Positions 25,981 through 34,806 of a DNA stretch of 64,000 nt are shown here, one piece after another. Below the pieces are notes generated by a model. The model saw only the letters and a list, made by a program, of their open reading frames with translations, did no database searches and was not told where the DNA came from. Every line of letters starts with the position of its first letter. The stretch's first letter is position 1. Position numbers and translations under genes: made by a program. Origin of the DNA: Planococcus shenhongbingii (GTDB taxonomy: Bacteria; Bacillota; Bacilli; Bacillales_A; Planococcaceae); contig NZ_CP129235.1 of assembly GCF_030413635.1 (NCBI RefSeq), forward strand, positions 1,488,001 through 1,552,000, given 5' to 3'.

Positions 25981-26790
25981 ATGAATGTGAATGCGCCAAT
26001 TGGAGTAATCGATTCAGGGGTAGGCGGACTGACAGTTGCAAAAGAGATCATGAAGCTACTGCCGAATGAACAAATTTTTTACATAGGAGACAACGCCAGA
26101 TGCCCGTATGGCCCCAGGTCTCTTCAAGAAGTCAAAAAGTACACGTGGCAGATGGCACAAGCCTTGATGAAGAAAAAAATAAAAATGCTGGTGATCGCCT
26201 GTAACACCGCGACTGCTGCAGCGTTGAATTCTCTTCAAAAAAAACTGCCCATTCCGGTGATCGGCGTTATCTTTCCCGGGGCCCGCGCAGCTGTAAAAAC
26301 GTCTTCATCCAAGGATATCGCTGTTCTTGGAACGCTCGGCACCGTGCAAAGCGGAGCCTACGAAAAAGCGATCAAATCGCTGGTGTCTTCCGCCCATGTC
26401 GTCCAGCTTGCTTGTCCGCGGTTTGTCCCATTAGTGGAAAGTGACGAGTACGAAGGGGGATTTGCACGGAGAATGGTTCAAGAAACGCTTTCTCAGCTTG
26501 AAGGAGAGACTTTTGATACAGCTATTCTTGGCTGTACCCATTATCCTTTGCTGCAGGGGTTTATTGAAGAAGTGCTGGGTGATGGAGTTCAGGTGCTTTC
26601 TTCTGCTAAAGAAACAGCGAAAGACGTGGAGCGGCATTTGCGGTTCAAGAAGCAGTTCGCTGGCCGTACAAAGCTGCCAGTGCATCATTTTTATACATCG
26701 GGATCTATTCCAATTTTCAAAACGATTATCGAGAAATGGCTGGACATCGAAGAACCTGTTATCCATTCCATTCGATTTCCGAAAACCTGA
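25981..26790 (+). CDS. racE: Glutamate racemase
   Basis: A 269-residue cofactor-independent racemase making D-glutamate for peptidoglycan. The two catalytic cysteines are in VIACNTATAAAL (about residue 74) and LGCTHYPLL (about 185), and the N-terminal IDSGVGGLTVAKE and GDNARCPYG motifs are typical. It starts 11 bp after the MarR gene; ATG 25981 or GTG 25987 are both possible starts. The stop codon lies inside the terminator stem. Confidence 0.95.
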   Translation: MNVNAPIGVIDSGVGGLTVAKEIMKLLPNEQIFYIGDNARCPYGPRSLQEVKKYTWQMAQALMKKKIKMLVIACNTATAAALNSLQKKLPIPVIGVIFPGARAAVKTSSSKDIAVLGTLGTVQSGAYEKAIKSLVSSAHVVQLACPRFVPLVESDEYEGGFARRMVQETLSQLEGETFDTAILGCTHYPLLQGFIEEVLGDGVQVLSSAKETAKDVERHLRFKKQFAGRTKLPVHHFYTSGSIPIFKTIIEKWLDIEEPVIHSIRFPKT

Positions 26791-26812
26791 TGGCTGACGC
26801 TGTCAGGTTTTT
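26782..26812 (+). terminator. Terminator after racE
   Basis: AAAACCTGA / TCAGGTTTT, a 9-bp perfect stem that includes the racE stop codon. Confidence 0.85.
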
Positions 26813-26870
26813 GGCTGTGGAAGCGCAAATATGATACGCTAGACGAGCAGATACAAGGAGGAAATATACA

Positions 26871-27620
26871 ATGACACGAATAGATGAAAGAAAAACGGAC
26901 GAACTTCGTCCGGTGCACATGGAAGTCGATTACTTGATCCATCCGGAAGGTTCGGTTTTAATCACGGTGGGACAGACAAAAGTAATTTGTACAGCGACAA
27001 TCGAAGAAAAGGTGCCGCCATTTTTAAGAGGACAAGGCAAAGGGTGGGTGACGGCTGAATATTCGATGCTGCCAAGAGCGACAAACAGCCGTAACCGCCG
27101 TGAATCTTCACAAGGCAAAGTAGGCGGACGGACAATGGAAATCCAGCGTTTGATCGGCCGTGCGCTGCGCGCAGTTGTCGACCTTGATAAGCTGGGAGAA
27201 CGCACTTTATGGATCGATTGCGACGTCATCCAAGCCGACGGCGGCACACGGACGGCTTCGATCACTGGAGCATTCGTCGCCATGGTCATGGCTATCGGGA
27301 AATTGGAATTGGCTGCATTTCCGGTCACGGATTTTTTGGCAGCGACAAGTGTTGGCATAGACGCTGAAAACGGACCGATTCTGGATTTGAACTATGTGGA
27401 AGATTCTTCTGCGGAAGTGGATATGAACTTGGTGATGACTGGGGCAGGCCATTTCGTGGAATTGCAGGGCACAGGCGAAGAAGCGACGTTTACACGCGCT
27501 CAGCTCAATGAAATGATGGATCTTGGTGAATCGGGCATCCGCCAATTGATTTCGATGCAAAAAGAGGCGCTGGGCGAAGTTGCCAACCGCGTCGGTGAAG
27601 AGGTGAATTCAAACTTATGA
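26871..27620 (+). CDS. rph: Ribonuclease PH
   Basis: A 249-residue phosphorolytic 3'-5' exoribonuclease trimming tRNA 3' ends. Family features include [19 protein letters not shown] (phosphate and RNA contacts), [20 protein letters not shown] and [27 protein letters not shown] precedes the ATG. The stop overlaps the start of the next gene by 4 bp. Confidence 0.97.
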   Translation: MTRIDERKTDELRPVHMEVDYLIHPEGSVLITVGQTKVICTATIEEKVPPFLRGQGKGWVTAEYSMLPRATNSRNRRESSQGKVGGRTMEIQRLIGRALRAVVDLDKLGERTLWIDCDVIQADGGTRTASITGAFVAMVMAIGKLELAAFPVTDFLAATSVGIDAENGPILDLNYVEDSSAEVDMNLVMTGAGHFVELQGTGEEATFTRAQLNEMMDLGESGIRQLISMQKEALGEVANRVGEEVNSNL

Positions 27621-28213
27621 AAAAAGTGATTATTGCTACTCAGAACTTAGGGAAAGCGAGAGATTTCGAAGCCTTGCTGCGTCCTTTTGGATATGAAGTA
27701 CTGACGTTGAAAGACGTCGCACAAGACATGGACGTTGAAGAAACGGGCACCACCTTTGAAGAAAACGCCATATTGAAGGCTGAAGCTGTAGCAGAGGCGC
27801 TGCAGATTCCTGTTATTGCAGATGATTCTGGGCTTGAAATAGATGCCTTAAACGGCGAGCCAGGCGTCTATTCCGCGCGCTATGCCGGCGGAGAAAAAAG
27901 CGACGATGCCAATATCGACAAAGTGCTCGAGAAAATGGCCGGCGTTCCGGAAAACGAACGCACTGCCCGTTTCCGCTGCGTCTTAGCAGTCGCTGCACCA
28001 AACCGGAAAACCGAAACTTTCTCAGGTTCATGTGAAGGGGAGATCTTGACCGAGCGCCGCGGCGAAAACGGCTTCGGCTATGATCCGATTTTTTGGGTAC
28101 CGAGCGAAGGGCGTGCGATGGCGGAATTCAAGCCGGAAGAAAAGGCAGCCATTTCACATCGAGGCAATGCTCTCCAAAAATTGAAACTGGCTATGCCGGA
28201 ATGGTTACTATAG
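27617..28213 (+). CDS. rdgB: XTP/dITP diphosphatase (RdgB/HAM1 family)
   Basis: A 198-residue non-canonical purine NTP pyrophosphatase that removes ITP, XTP and dITP. It has [14 protein letters not shown], the metal-site segment [36 protein letters not shown] and [10 protein letters not shown]. The ATGA overlap with rph shows translational coupling. It is the last backbone gene before the tRNA and accessory region. Confidence 0.96.
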   Translation: MKKVIIATQNLGKARDFEALLRPFGYEVLTLKDVAQDMDVEETGTTFEENAILKAEAVAEALQIPVIADDSGLEIDALNGEPGVYSARYAGGEKSDDANIDKVLEKMAGVPENERTARFRCVLAVAAPNRKTETFSGSCEGEILTERRGENGFGYDPIFWVPSEGRAMAEFKPEEKAAISHRGNALQKLKLAMPEWLL

Positions 28214-28252
28214 TCTGAATAACATTCTTTCAATTATTTTTTCAAAATAGCA

Positions 28253-28281
28253 TTGACTTTTCTTCAAATCATTTCTATAAT
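28253..28281 (+). promoter_or_regulatory. Promoter of tRNA-Arg
   Basis: TTGACT (28253-28258) and a perfect TATAAT (28276-28281) with a 17-bp spacer, about 29 bp before the tRNA 5' end. Confidence 0.85.
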
Positions 28282-28309
28282 TAAAATTGTCTTTCAGTTA
28301 AGAAAGCAT

Positions 28310-28383
<74 letters not shown>

Positions 28384-28495
28384 TTATAGAAATGTACATA
28401 GAACTTAATCAGTTCAACGGGTTGATGATAACGGGTATTTCTAAAGGTGTTCTAACCTTTTATAAATATCTCCGAATAATCATCACCAGTAAATC

Positions 28496-28527
28496 AACTT
28501 CCCAAATCATATTTGGGAGGTTTTTTT
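28496..28527 (+). terminator. Terminator between tRNA-Arg and integrase
   Basis: AACTTCCCAAAT / ATTTGGGAGGTT (one G-U) followed by TTTTTTT. Confidence 0.85.
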
Positions 28528-28605
28528 ATGTCTTAAAGAAGCGGTGTATTCGATGTATCAATCAAAACAGCAACAATAAAAACAGAAGCACCAGTTAAAA
28601 AAGGT

Positions 28606-29488
28606 ATGTCGGTTGAAAAAAGTTTGTCTATCATTCACGAGCAAATGAGATTGAATGGATATCGTGAACGCACTTTAAAAGATTATAATGTGATTTTTAG
28701 AAAATTTGTTGAAACAACTGGTGTGGAATATTTAGAGGAAATAACTGTTAATACCATCTACACATGGTTAAACAACATGAATGTTTCACAGTCTACTAAA
28801 AGTACCCGTTTAAAGTGCCTAAAAGCCGTTTTAAGCAAGTTTTATAACAATGGCTGGCTCCCTGACTCGATTTTGATCAACAGTCCAAATAAAGCTCGAC
28901 AAGAAGGTTAAGAAAGGTGCTAAACAAAATGATTTAAACATATTGTTGTCATTGCTGGACACATCTACATTTATTGGCCTACGAGATGCGCTTGCTATAC
29001 TGACGTTATTTAAAACTGGTATACGGATTAAAACGCTGGGTGACTTGAAAGAAAACAACGTTGACTTTCAAAATAAAGTTCTAAATTTAGAAGGTTCCAT
29101 CATGAAAAATCATAATTATTTAAAGTTGCCATTAGACGACCAGTTAATCGAATTGTATAAAGTTCTGATTGAGCAAAACAACAAGATACGTACATATTAC
29201 AAGCAGGAAAATGACTTTTTGTTTATCACAATGAAAGGCAAGTCCATTAACGGCAAGTCTACCAACAATGCCATTTCAAAGCAGCTACACAAATACGCTC
29301 GACGATACGATTTACCAAATATAAATGCTCATGCAATTAGAAGGACGTATGCAAAGAATTTATACGAAAGAGGAGCAAATGTTGCTTTAATTAGCAAAGC
29401 TTTGGGGCATTCAGATTTGGCTGTAACCACACAATATTTAGATCTTGAAGTAAATGAAGTGGCACAACATTTGAGAGAGTTTCTCTGA
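28606..29488 (+). pseudogene. Tyrosine recombinase/integrase, frameshifted
   Basis: Two adjacent frames together make one phage-type integrase of about 295 residues. The first (28606-28911) holds the SAM-like core-binding domain (NGYRERTLKDYNVIFRKFVE ... STRLKCLKAVLSKFYNNGWL). The second frame is open from about 28877, reads VQIKLDKKVKKGAKQNDLN and continues into the catalytic domain (TGIRIKTLGDL, HAIRRTYAKNLYERG, LGHSDLAVTTQYLDL), which keeps the Arg, HxxR, Gly-His and nucleophilic Tyr set. A frame change near 28875-28900 separates them, so the full protein is probably not made unless frameshifting occurs. It lies next to the tRNA-Arg gene and faces the island. Confidence 0.85.
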
Positions 29489-29638
29489 AAGTAAAAATGA
29501 AGGAATTAGCAACGAGAAAATCAAACTAGAAAAATTAAATTTAAACAATGATGTGGGCTACATATGTAGCTCTTTTTTTGTGCTTATATCTTAGGGTATT
29601 TGGTATAATGTTACAAAAAGAAGAAGTAGGGATGATTT

Positions 29639-30538
29639 TTGAAATTTGATTGGAAGTTTATAATTATTACATTAATTGTTGCATTAATACTTGTACCGGT
29701 TTCATTTAATTATTTATTTATGTGGGAAAGTGGTTGGTCTAAAGGTGCGGAAAGTGATTGGTTCACTCTATATGGAAATGTTTTCGGAGGATTAACAGGT
29801 GGTTTCTTTACGTACTTAGCAGTATTACTAACATTACGACATGACAAACAATCTAAAGAAAAAGAAACTGCTCCGCAATTAGATATTTTGCATAAAAATA
29901 TTAGTTTCAAACTAAACTCTATTGACCATGAATTAAACAAAATTGGAATTGAATTAACAAACATTGGTGGTTCTTTAGCAAAAAATATTGAATGTACATT
30001 ATTTCTTCCTGAGATTGATAAAACAATAGAATTACTTTCAGAAATAGTAAAAATAAATAACTATGCTGTCGAAAATGACGAGATGGTTATGCATCCTGAT
30101 AATTATGGGAATATTTTAAGTTTCCAAAAGGTAGGATTTGGAATTGAATATAATGATAGATGGAGGTTAGAAGAAACAGACAAGAATACAAAAGAGTATA
30201 TAGATGAAAAATACATATCTAAGGAGTATTATCCGAAATTTATCGGACATTGTATGCCGCTCAAGTTTGATTCAACAGCTAAAGTTGAATACGTCATGGA
30301 TGTTTCTATAACAAGTTGGATTCAGACTATATTAAATAATTTAGGTAGTGTACTTGATAATAAGAATGACGAATTGTTCAAATTTCATTTAAAAGTTGAA
30401 TATACTACTACTGAATCTATATTAATTACTAATCTTTTTGAGCTAAATTGGGATTTCGTTACAATAGATATAGATGAATCAAGAAGCGAAGCAACATTCA
30501 AATATATATTAAGAAGTAAATTATTGGAGGCTATATAA
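29639..30538 (+). CDS. Two-helix membrane protein, unknown, paired with HEPN gene
   Basis: A 299-residue protein from TTG 29639 with AGTAGGGA upstream. Two hydrophobic helices are seen (about residues 7-27 and 46-67, the second in WFTLYGNVFGGLTGGFFTYLAVLL), followed by a charged coiled-coil-prone stretch (about 70-115) and a mixed alpha/beta cytoplasmic region. No known domain is recognised. Codon usage is very AT-rich compared with the backbone. Its stop codon directly abuts the ATG of the following HEPN-like gene, so the two are almost certainly co-translated. A membrane sensor or effector role is an inference only. Confidence 0.75.
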   Translation: MKFDWKFIIITLIVALILVPVSFNYLFMWESGWSKGAESDWFTLYGNVFGGLTGGFFTYLAVLLTLRHDKQSKEKETAPQLDILHKNISFKLNSIDHELNKIGIELTNIGGSLAKNIECTLFLPEIDKTIELLSEIVKINNYAVENDEMVMHPDNYGNILSFQKVGFGIEYNDRWRLEETDKNTKEYIDEKYISKEYYPKFIGHCMPLKFDSTAKVEYVMDVSITSWIQTILNNLGSVLDNKNDELFKFHLKVEYTTTESILITNLFELNWDFVTIDIDESRSEATFKYILRSKLLEAI

Positions 30539-31219
30539 ATGGAATTCACTTTATTAGACAATGGCCAAGATTCACTGAAAAAAGCAAAATACAACATTGA
30601 GAAATACGAGGAGCTTGTAAGAGAACATAGTTATCCTTATTTAAAAGATTCAATTATTTTTTTAAATCATGGAATCGAAATGTTACTGAAATATATATTG
30701 ACAAATAGAAATGAATTTTTAATATTTTCAGATGTTGAATTATATTTAGCAGCTAAAAAAGCATTGAAAGAATTACCGAAATCTAAAGGTGAATTTGGAT
30801 TTCGCCTAGAAAAAGAAAAAACGATTTTTGATGTTCCAAAGAAGAAACTTAATGGTAAAAATCTTTTTACGATTACTTTATTAGAGGCATTAGATAGAGT
30901 GGAATATGTTTGTGACGTTGATATTAAACCAGAAGTTAAAAGTTCAATTAATCTAATTAATAAATATAGAAATAGTCTTACTCATCATTCAATTAATTTA
31001 ACAGATGAAGAAGAAGATCATCTTATTTCAGTTTTAAAAACACTCTTCAATAATGTAATCAATTTTTTTGAAGAGCATATTCCTGGTAGAATGGCAACTA
31101 TACATGCTGAAAAGTTCGAAATAACTAATGAAGAATGGATAGAAATGCAAGAGGCTATCGAGGAAAGTTATGATGAATTTTTAAGAGATCAACAAGAATG
31201 GGAAAGAAATAGGTTTTAA
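30539..31219 (+). CDS. HEPN-like domain protein (candidate RNase effector)
   Basis: A 226-residue protein with ATG directly after the previous stop and TTGGAGG 9 bp upstream. The N-terminal helix SIIFLNHGIEMLLKYIL and the later NKYRNSLTHHSI (R144, N145, H149/H150) give the Rx4-6H pattern of HEPN ribonucleases, flanked by long helices as in that fold. HEPN proteins often serve as toxins or abortive-infection effectors that cleave RNA. The family assignment rests on motif and helix pattern, not on a profile search. The C-terminal tail is acidic and helical (EEWIEMQEAIEESYDEFL). Confidence 0.6.
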   Translation: MEFTLLDNGQDSLKKAKYNIEKYEELVREHSYPYLKDSIIFLNHGIEMLLKYILTNRNEFLIFSDVELYLAAKKALKELPKSKGEFGFRLEKEKTIFDVPKKKLNGKNLFTITLLEALDRVEYVCDVDIKPEVKSSINLINKYRNSLTHHSINLTDEEEDHLISVLKTLFNNVINFFEEHIPGRMATIHAEKFEITNEEWIEMQEAIEESYDEFLRDQQEWERNRF

Positions 31220-31279
31220 GTTGAGCTACTTATGTTCAAAAACGTACACCTTAATGGACAGTCATAATCATCGTTTAGA

Positions 31280-31344
31280 AACGTCCATTTACAGGTGATA
31301 ATTAATCTTTTTGGACGTTCAAAAATTTCTTGTTCTTCTTGAAC
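31280..31344 (+). promoter_or_regulatory. Candidate resolvase binding (res-like) site
   Basis: Upstream of the serine recombinase, AACGTCCA (31280-31287) and TGGACGTT (31312-31319) form an 8-bp inverted pair. GTTCAA (31317) and TTGAAC (ending 31344) form another. Resolvases usually bind such paired subsites next to their own genes. Confidence 0.4.
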
Positions 31345-31388
31345 GCTTCTCTTACGATATGACTATCATATTAAAGAGGGAGCGGATA

Positions 31389-31994
31389 ATGATGGGTATA
31401 AACTTTGGTTATGTACGTGTGTCATCTAAGGAACAAAATCTAGACCGACAACTGGAAGCGTTGAAACAGTATGTTACTGACGATAAATACATATACAGTG
31501 ATAAGGTGAGCGGTAAGGATATGGAACGTGAAGGCTTTCAGAACATGCTCAAGGCAATACGGAGCGGAGATACACTGTTCATTAAATCAATTGACCGATT
31601 AGGACGTAATAAAGAGTTGATTAAGAAGCACCTCGAGTGGTTTAAAGCGGAAGGCATACGAGTGAAGATTATTGATCTGCCTACAACAATGCAAGATGTT
31701 CCTGAAGGCCAAGACTGGGTGATTGATATGATTAATAACATTATCATTGAAGTATATACCTCGATGGCTGAGCAGGAGCGGAATAATATAAAGCAGCGTC
31801 AAGCAGAAGGAATTGCAGTTGCAAAAGCAAAAGGCAAACATCTTGGTCGACCATCTCTTCAATTGCCTGAAGGTTGGGGTAAGTTATATACGGAGTGGAA
31901 AGCGGGGAAGGTAACTGCCGTTGCTTTTATGAATGAAATGGGTATGAAGAAAGGAACTTTTTATAATAAAGTAAAAGAATATGAAGCGAATTGA
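31389..31994 (+). CDS. Serine recombinase (resolvase/invertase family)
   Basis: A 201-residue small serine recombinase. The catalytic domain has NFGYVRVSSKEQNLDRQLEAL, with the nucleophilic serine, then VSGKDMEREGFQNMLKAIRSGDTLFIKSIDRLGRN and the E-helix EVYTSMAEQERNNIKQRQAEGIAVAKAKGKHLGRPS. A short C-terminal DNA-binding domain (MGMKKGTFYNKVKEYE) follows. ATG 31389 is used because GAGGGAG lies 6 bp upstream; the longer frame from 31311 runs through the inverted repeats. It is like plasmid and transposon resolvases. No transposase is visible beside it. Confidence 0.9.
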   Translation: MMGINFGYVRVSSKEQNLDRQLEALKQYVTDDKYIYSDKVSGKDMEREGFQNMLKAIRSGDTLFIKSIDRLGRNKELIKKHLEWFKAEGIRVKIIDLPTTMQDVPEGQDWVIDMINNIIIEVYTSMAEQERNNIKQRQAEGIAVAKAKGKHLGRPSLQLPEGWGKLYTEWKAGKVTAVAFMNEMGMKKGTFYNKVKEYEAN

Positions 31995-32008
31995 ATATTA
32001 ATATTCAA
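31991..32008. repeat. 18-bp perfect palindrome overlapping resolvase stop
   Basis: TTGAATATTAATATTCAA is fully self-complementary. A near-identical copy, with one base changed, lies at 36571-36588 in the same island. Confidence 0.6.
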
Positions 32009-32012
32009 AAAA

Positions 32013-32043
32013 GAGGAGTTCCGATATGGAATCTCCTTTTTAT
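32013..32043 (+). terminator. Terminator after resolvase
   Basis: GAGGAGTTCC pairs with GGAATCTCC (one bulge) and is followed by TTTTTATT. Confidence 0.7.
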
Positions 32044-32061
32044 TATGTAATTCAGTTAACT

Positions 32062-32166
32062 AGCCCCCAGCCCCTAGGTGTTTTCTAAAACACCGTAGGA
32101 GAAAGGACCAGGTGAAGGACTGCTTACACCAGAGGTACCTAATGGGATTTCCTGGACAAAATCCAT
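32062..32166. other. GC-rich structured intergenic segment
   Basis: This short stretch stands out from its AT-rich surroundings. It contains GGTGTTTTCTAAAACACC (32080-32097, 8-bp arms), GGTG...CACC around AAGGACTGCTTA, and AATGGGATT...AATCCATT. It lies between convergent genes, after the resolvase terminator. No known RNA family is recognised. Confidence 0.4.
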
Positions 32167-32652
32167 TTAATTATTTAATCCATAATACACAGTTCCAAAC
32201 AGAGGGGTTTTAGGAAATCTGTATTTAATATTAAAATCTTTTAAATCAGAGAGATGCGCTTCTTGATGATAACGAAGAAGTAATTCGATCTCGATAAGTC
32301 TCAACGCTTCATCTGCAGAACTACATTGATTGGCAAAATTATCAATGAACCAAATACCAGCAGCAAAATTAAACCAGTGTTCACTAGTATAATTTAGAGG
32401 AGTGTATACGCACTCGATTCTTATATAGCCATTTGCTTCATCACGATTATATTGAAAGTTTCCATTTTCCATTCTATTTTCAATCGCTTCATATAATTCA
32501 ATGAAATGAGTAGTATCATTTTCATCATTGCTGCGCTGGATGTAATGAATTAATTCTTTTTTACGAAAAGTAGCGTCTCGATCTTCTTCAGATAATCCTT
32601 TACATTCTTCAATTTCTCTTTTGATTTTTAAAATCTTTTCTCCTATTGTCAT
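32167..32652 (-). CDS. Hypothetical protein (island operon, third gene)
   Basis: A 161-residue soluble protein with GGAGGAAAAC before the ATG, whose start overlaps the stop of the upstream gene by 4 bp. The N-terminal 80 residues are highly charged and helical; the C-terminal half has EHWFNFAAGIWFIDNFANQC and a helix EALRLIEIELLLRYHQ. No signal peptide, membrane segment or known motif is seen. It is probably translated together with the two genes upstream (33493 to 32167). Confidence 0.65.
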   Translation of the reverse strand: MTIGEKILKIKREIEECKGLSEEDRDATFRKKELIHYIQRSNDENDTTHFIELYEAIENRMENGNFQYNRDEANGYIRIECVYTPLNYTSEHWFNFAAGIWFIDNFANQCSSADEALRLIEIELLLRYHQEAHLSDLKDFNIKYRFPKTPLFGTVYYGLNN

Positions 32653-32969
32653 TTTAGTTTTCCTCCATTTTTTTTAATGTTTTTCGGATACCACAGGTCG
32701 TGTAAATACTCAAACTCGTGAGTTTCTAAAATCTTATCTCTATAGTTCCACTCAGTTTGTTTAAATTTGATTGACTTTCTTCTTTTCTTTTTGACTTTGG
32801 CGTCAAATGTGACCACATCACCCATTTTAGAATTGTAATGAAAGCTGTTGCCACGGTAGTAATAAATAATTCCAGTGGTCGTGCATTTCAAAAACGTTTC
32901 ATAGTAATATCCTGTTTTGTGATGGGAGAAAACAATTTCAGCAGTAAAGTTTTCATATTGTTTGCTCAT
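32649..32969 (-). CDS. Hypothetical protein (island operon, second gene)
   Basis: A 106-residue protein taken from ATG 32969 (MSKQYENFTAEIVF), because GGAGAAAC lies 7 bp upstream; the frame is open further but runs back over the upstream gene. It is basic and aromatic-rich (HHKTGYYYETFLKC, GIIYYYRGNSFHYNSKMGD, VKKKRRKSIKFKQ), suggesting a small beta-barrel or nucleic-acid-binding fold. No family is recognised. It overlaps both neighbours by 4 bp. Confidence 0.6.
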   Translation of the reverse strand: MSKQYENFTAEIVFSHHKTGYYYETFLKCTTTGIIYYYRGNSFHYNSKMGDVVTFDAKVKKKRRKSIKFKQTEWNYRDKILETHEFEYLHDLWYPKNIKKNGGKLK

Positions 32970-33493
32970 ACTGTTTCTCCTTTTTCTGATGGAGGGTAAT
33001 CTACGCCAATGAATAACGATTTGTCCCAATTGTTTTTCCACAAATCCCAAAGGCGAGTCAATGAGTTGATACTTCTCCAACGTTTATATCCTTTTTCTAA
33101 CCGATATTCATTGATTAATCGGAAGCAATCTGCCTTTGATCCACGGCTGTAAATTTGATAGCGTTGAACAAATTTGTCCATGTTATACATTTCAACTTCT
33201 TTTGCAGGTGAATGAGCCGAATTGATTAATTCGTTTTCCGTCAAATCGGACATTCTTTTAATTTCCTCGTTGGTCACGACTTCTCTTTCTTCCGCAAGCA
33301 TCTCGTATCTTTCACATAAATTGAGCATTGCGTCTTCGTCAAATTCCGAATTAGCGAAGTAGTCAATTAACATGTGGTTGTCCTTGACAGTTACATTTTT
33401 GGGCGCTTTGGTGTAGACATCTTCCAACCAAAATGCTTCTTGATACGTTGCTCCGATTTTTACTGCTTCATTGATAAATTCTACTTTTTTCAT
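32966..33493 (-). CDS. Hypothetical protein (island operon, first gene)
   Basis: A 175-residue soluble, mostly helical acidic protein with AGGAGG 8 bp before the ATG. Features are INEAVKIGATYQEAFWLEDVYTKA at the N-terminus and a C-terminal arginine- and tryptophan-rich part (EKGYKRWRSINSLTRLWDLWKNNW). No known domain is recognised. It leads three genes joined by 4-bp overlaps, typical of phage or plasmid cargo. A (TTG)-like triplet run lies just upstream (33510-33531). Confidence 0.65.
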   Translation of the reverse strand: MKKVEFINEAVKIGATYQEAFWLEDVYTKAPKNVTVKDNHMLIDYFANSEFDEDAMLNLCERYEMLAEEREVVTNEEIKRMSDLTENELINSAHSPAKEVEMYNMDKFVQRYQIYSRGSKADCFRLINEYRLEKGYKRWRSINSLTRLWDLWKNNWDKSLFIGVDYPPSEKGETV

Positions 33494-33617
33494 TTTTATT
33501 TCCTCCTGAGTGTGTTGTTGTTGTTGTTGATTACACTCCTATTATATTGAGGTCTGAAAATTTGTAAGGTAGCCCATGAAATTTTATTAAAAAGAATTTT
33601 ATTTTCATTATATAAAC

Positions 33618-33650
33618 AAAAAAAGAACACCAACCCGAAGGCTGATGCTC
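33618..33650 (-). terminator. Terminator of the 35.1-33.6 kb minus operon
   Basis: On the minus strand ATCAGCC / GGTTGGT pairs (with G-U) around a TTCG loop and is followed by TTTTTTT. Confidence 0.65.
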
Positions 33651-33652
33651 GA

Positions 33653-34390
33653 TTATGATCCACTCGATGGACTAATTTCTGTTGTTGTTTGTTCGTTCGC
33701 TGGTATAGGAGGCAAATATTTTTGTAACATCTTTGCTTGGAATGCTCGCAAATTAAAGGAAAAATACATATAGTTGATTGCCGAAGCAATAAAAATAAAA
33801 AACTGAATGATAACTAAAATAAAATAAATAATGGAGTTTTCTACTAAAAGAACGCTAATAATATATACCGATAAGAAGAAAGAGCAGAAAGTGCTCATGG
33901 TTAAAGCACCTAAACCATAAATAGTACCTAATATATGGCGATAACGACCTTCTAAATATGTACGGACTTCTTCATTTTGTTCCATCAACATAATATGCCA
34001 AACAGATTCCAAATGAAAATATGATTTGTGTTTCTTAGTAATAATCACTTTATTTATCCAACTGAATAATTTTTCCAGCCATTTTTCGTCAAATTCATAT
34101 TTAAAATTATCTTTTGGATAATTTTCACCGACATTTGGTATCATTTTCACCGAATCTGTAGATAATTGAAAAACCCATAATAATCCGAAAGATAGTTGAT
34201 GAAATATATATCCTACAGGAATCCCAATTGCAGCGAACGAGATTATCAAAGTCAACGCTTCAGTAGTGTCAGTAACATTTAATTTTAATGGATTATACCC
34301 ATTAATAAAAACCATACCAATAAAAACCCAAAAAATAAATACCCAACCAGGGATACCCCAACGTATTAAATATTTCGATTCAAAACTCAT
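33653..34390 (-). CDS. Polytopic membrane protein, unknown
   Basis: A 245-residue protein with four to five hydrophobic helices (about residues 12-30, 45-75, 150-175, 180-208) and a cytoplasmic loop between the second and third, containing HLESVWHIMLMEQNEEVRTYLEGRYRHILG. The start is coupled to the upstream gene by a 4-bp overlap, with GGAGATGG as RBS. No family is recognised. It is the last gene of a three-gene overlapping minus-strand operon. Confidence 0.65.
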   Translation of the reverse strand: MSFESKYLIRWGIPGWVFIFWVFIGMVFINGYNPLKLNVTDTTEALTLIISFAAIGIPVGYIFHQLSFGLLWVFQLSTDSVKMIPNVGENYPKDNFKYEFDEKWLEKLFSWINKVIITKKHKSYFHLESVWHIMLMEQNEEVRTYLEGRYRHILGTIYGLGALTMSTFCSFFLSVYIISVLLVENSIIYFILVIIQFFIFIASAINYMYFSFNLRAFQAKMLQKYLPPIPANEQTTTEISPSSGS

Positions 34391-34806
34391 TTTCCATCTC
34401 CTTGATCTTTGCTGTTTAATTGATTATACCTTTGGGAGAAAATGCTAGCAATGGGAATTGTATAAATAAAAAACACCCTCGAAAGAGTGTTAGAAAATGA
34501 ATGACCAAACCAACATAACCAACATAAAATAGCGAACAGGCCAATTAAAAATATCGGTATGGATAATATAAAACCAAGTATCATTTGAGCGAAGAGGTTG
34601 AACACATCATTTTTCCCACCAGAAGTATCAAGTGAACTTTTTCTTTTTGTTTTCGGCTTTTCTTTCATTTTTTGTTTCATTTCAGTGCTTTTTATTTTGT
34701 CCTGCTCACGATTTGCCTTAAATGTACTGTTAGCATGTTGCATATCTTTTTTGTATTGAGTTTTAATATCCGACATAGTTTCCTTGAAGGACTTAGGCTT
34801 TTCCAT
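34387..34806 (-). CDS. Membrane protein with charged N-terminus, unknown
   Basis: A 139-residue protein. Residues 1-70 are strongly charged and helical (lysine-rich, KQKMKEKPKTKRKSS), followed by two membrane helices (about 75-100 and 108-125). AAGGAG lies 6 bp before the ATG, and the gene overlaps the upstream zinc-ribbon gene by 14 bp and the downstream gene by 4 bp. Function is unknown. Confidence 0.62.
   Translation of the reverse strand: MEKPKSFKETMSDIKTQYKKDMQHANSTFKANREQDKIKSTEMKQKMKEKPKTKRKSSLDTSGGKNDVFNLFAQMILGFILSIPIFLIGLFAILCWLCWFGHSFSNTLSRVFFIYTIPIASIFSQRYNQLNSKDQGDGK

Noticed and set aside
28606..28911. Treating the integrase N-terminal part as a separate small gene
   Set aside because: The following frame resumes the same recombinase sequence upstream of any start codon, so one frameshifted gene is the simpler reading.
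33510..33531. Run of TTG triplets upstream of the 33493 gene
   Set aside because: A short simple-sequence run outside a coding region; no sign of phase variation or function.
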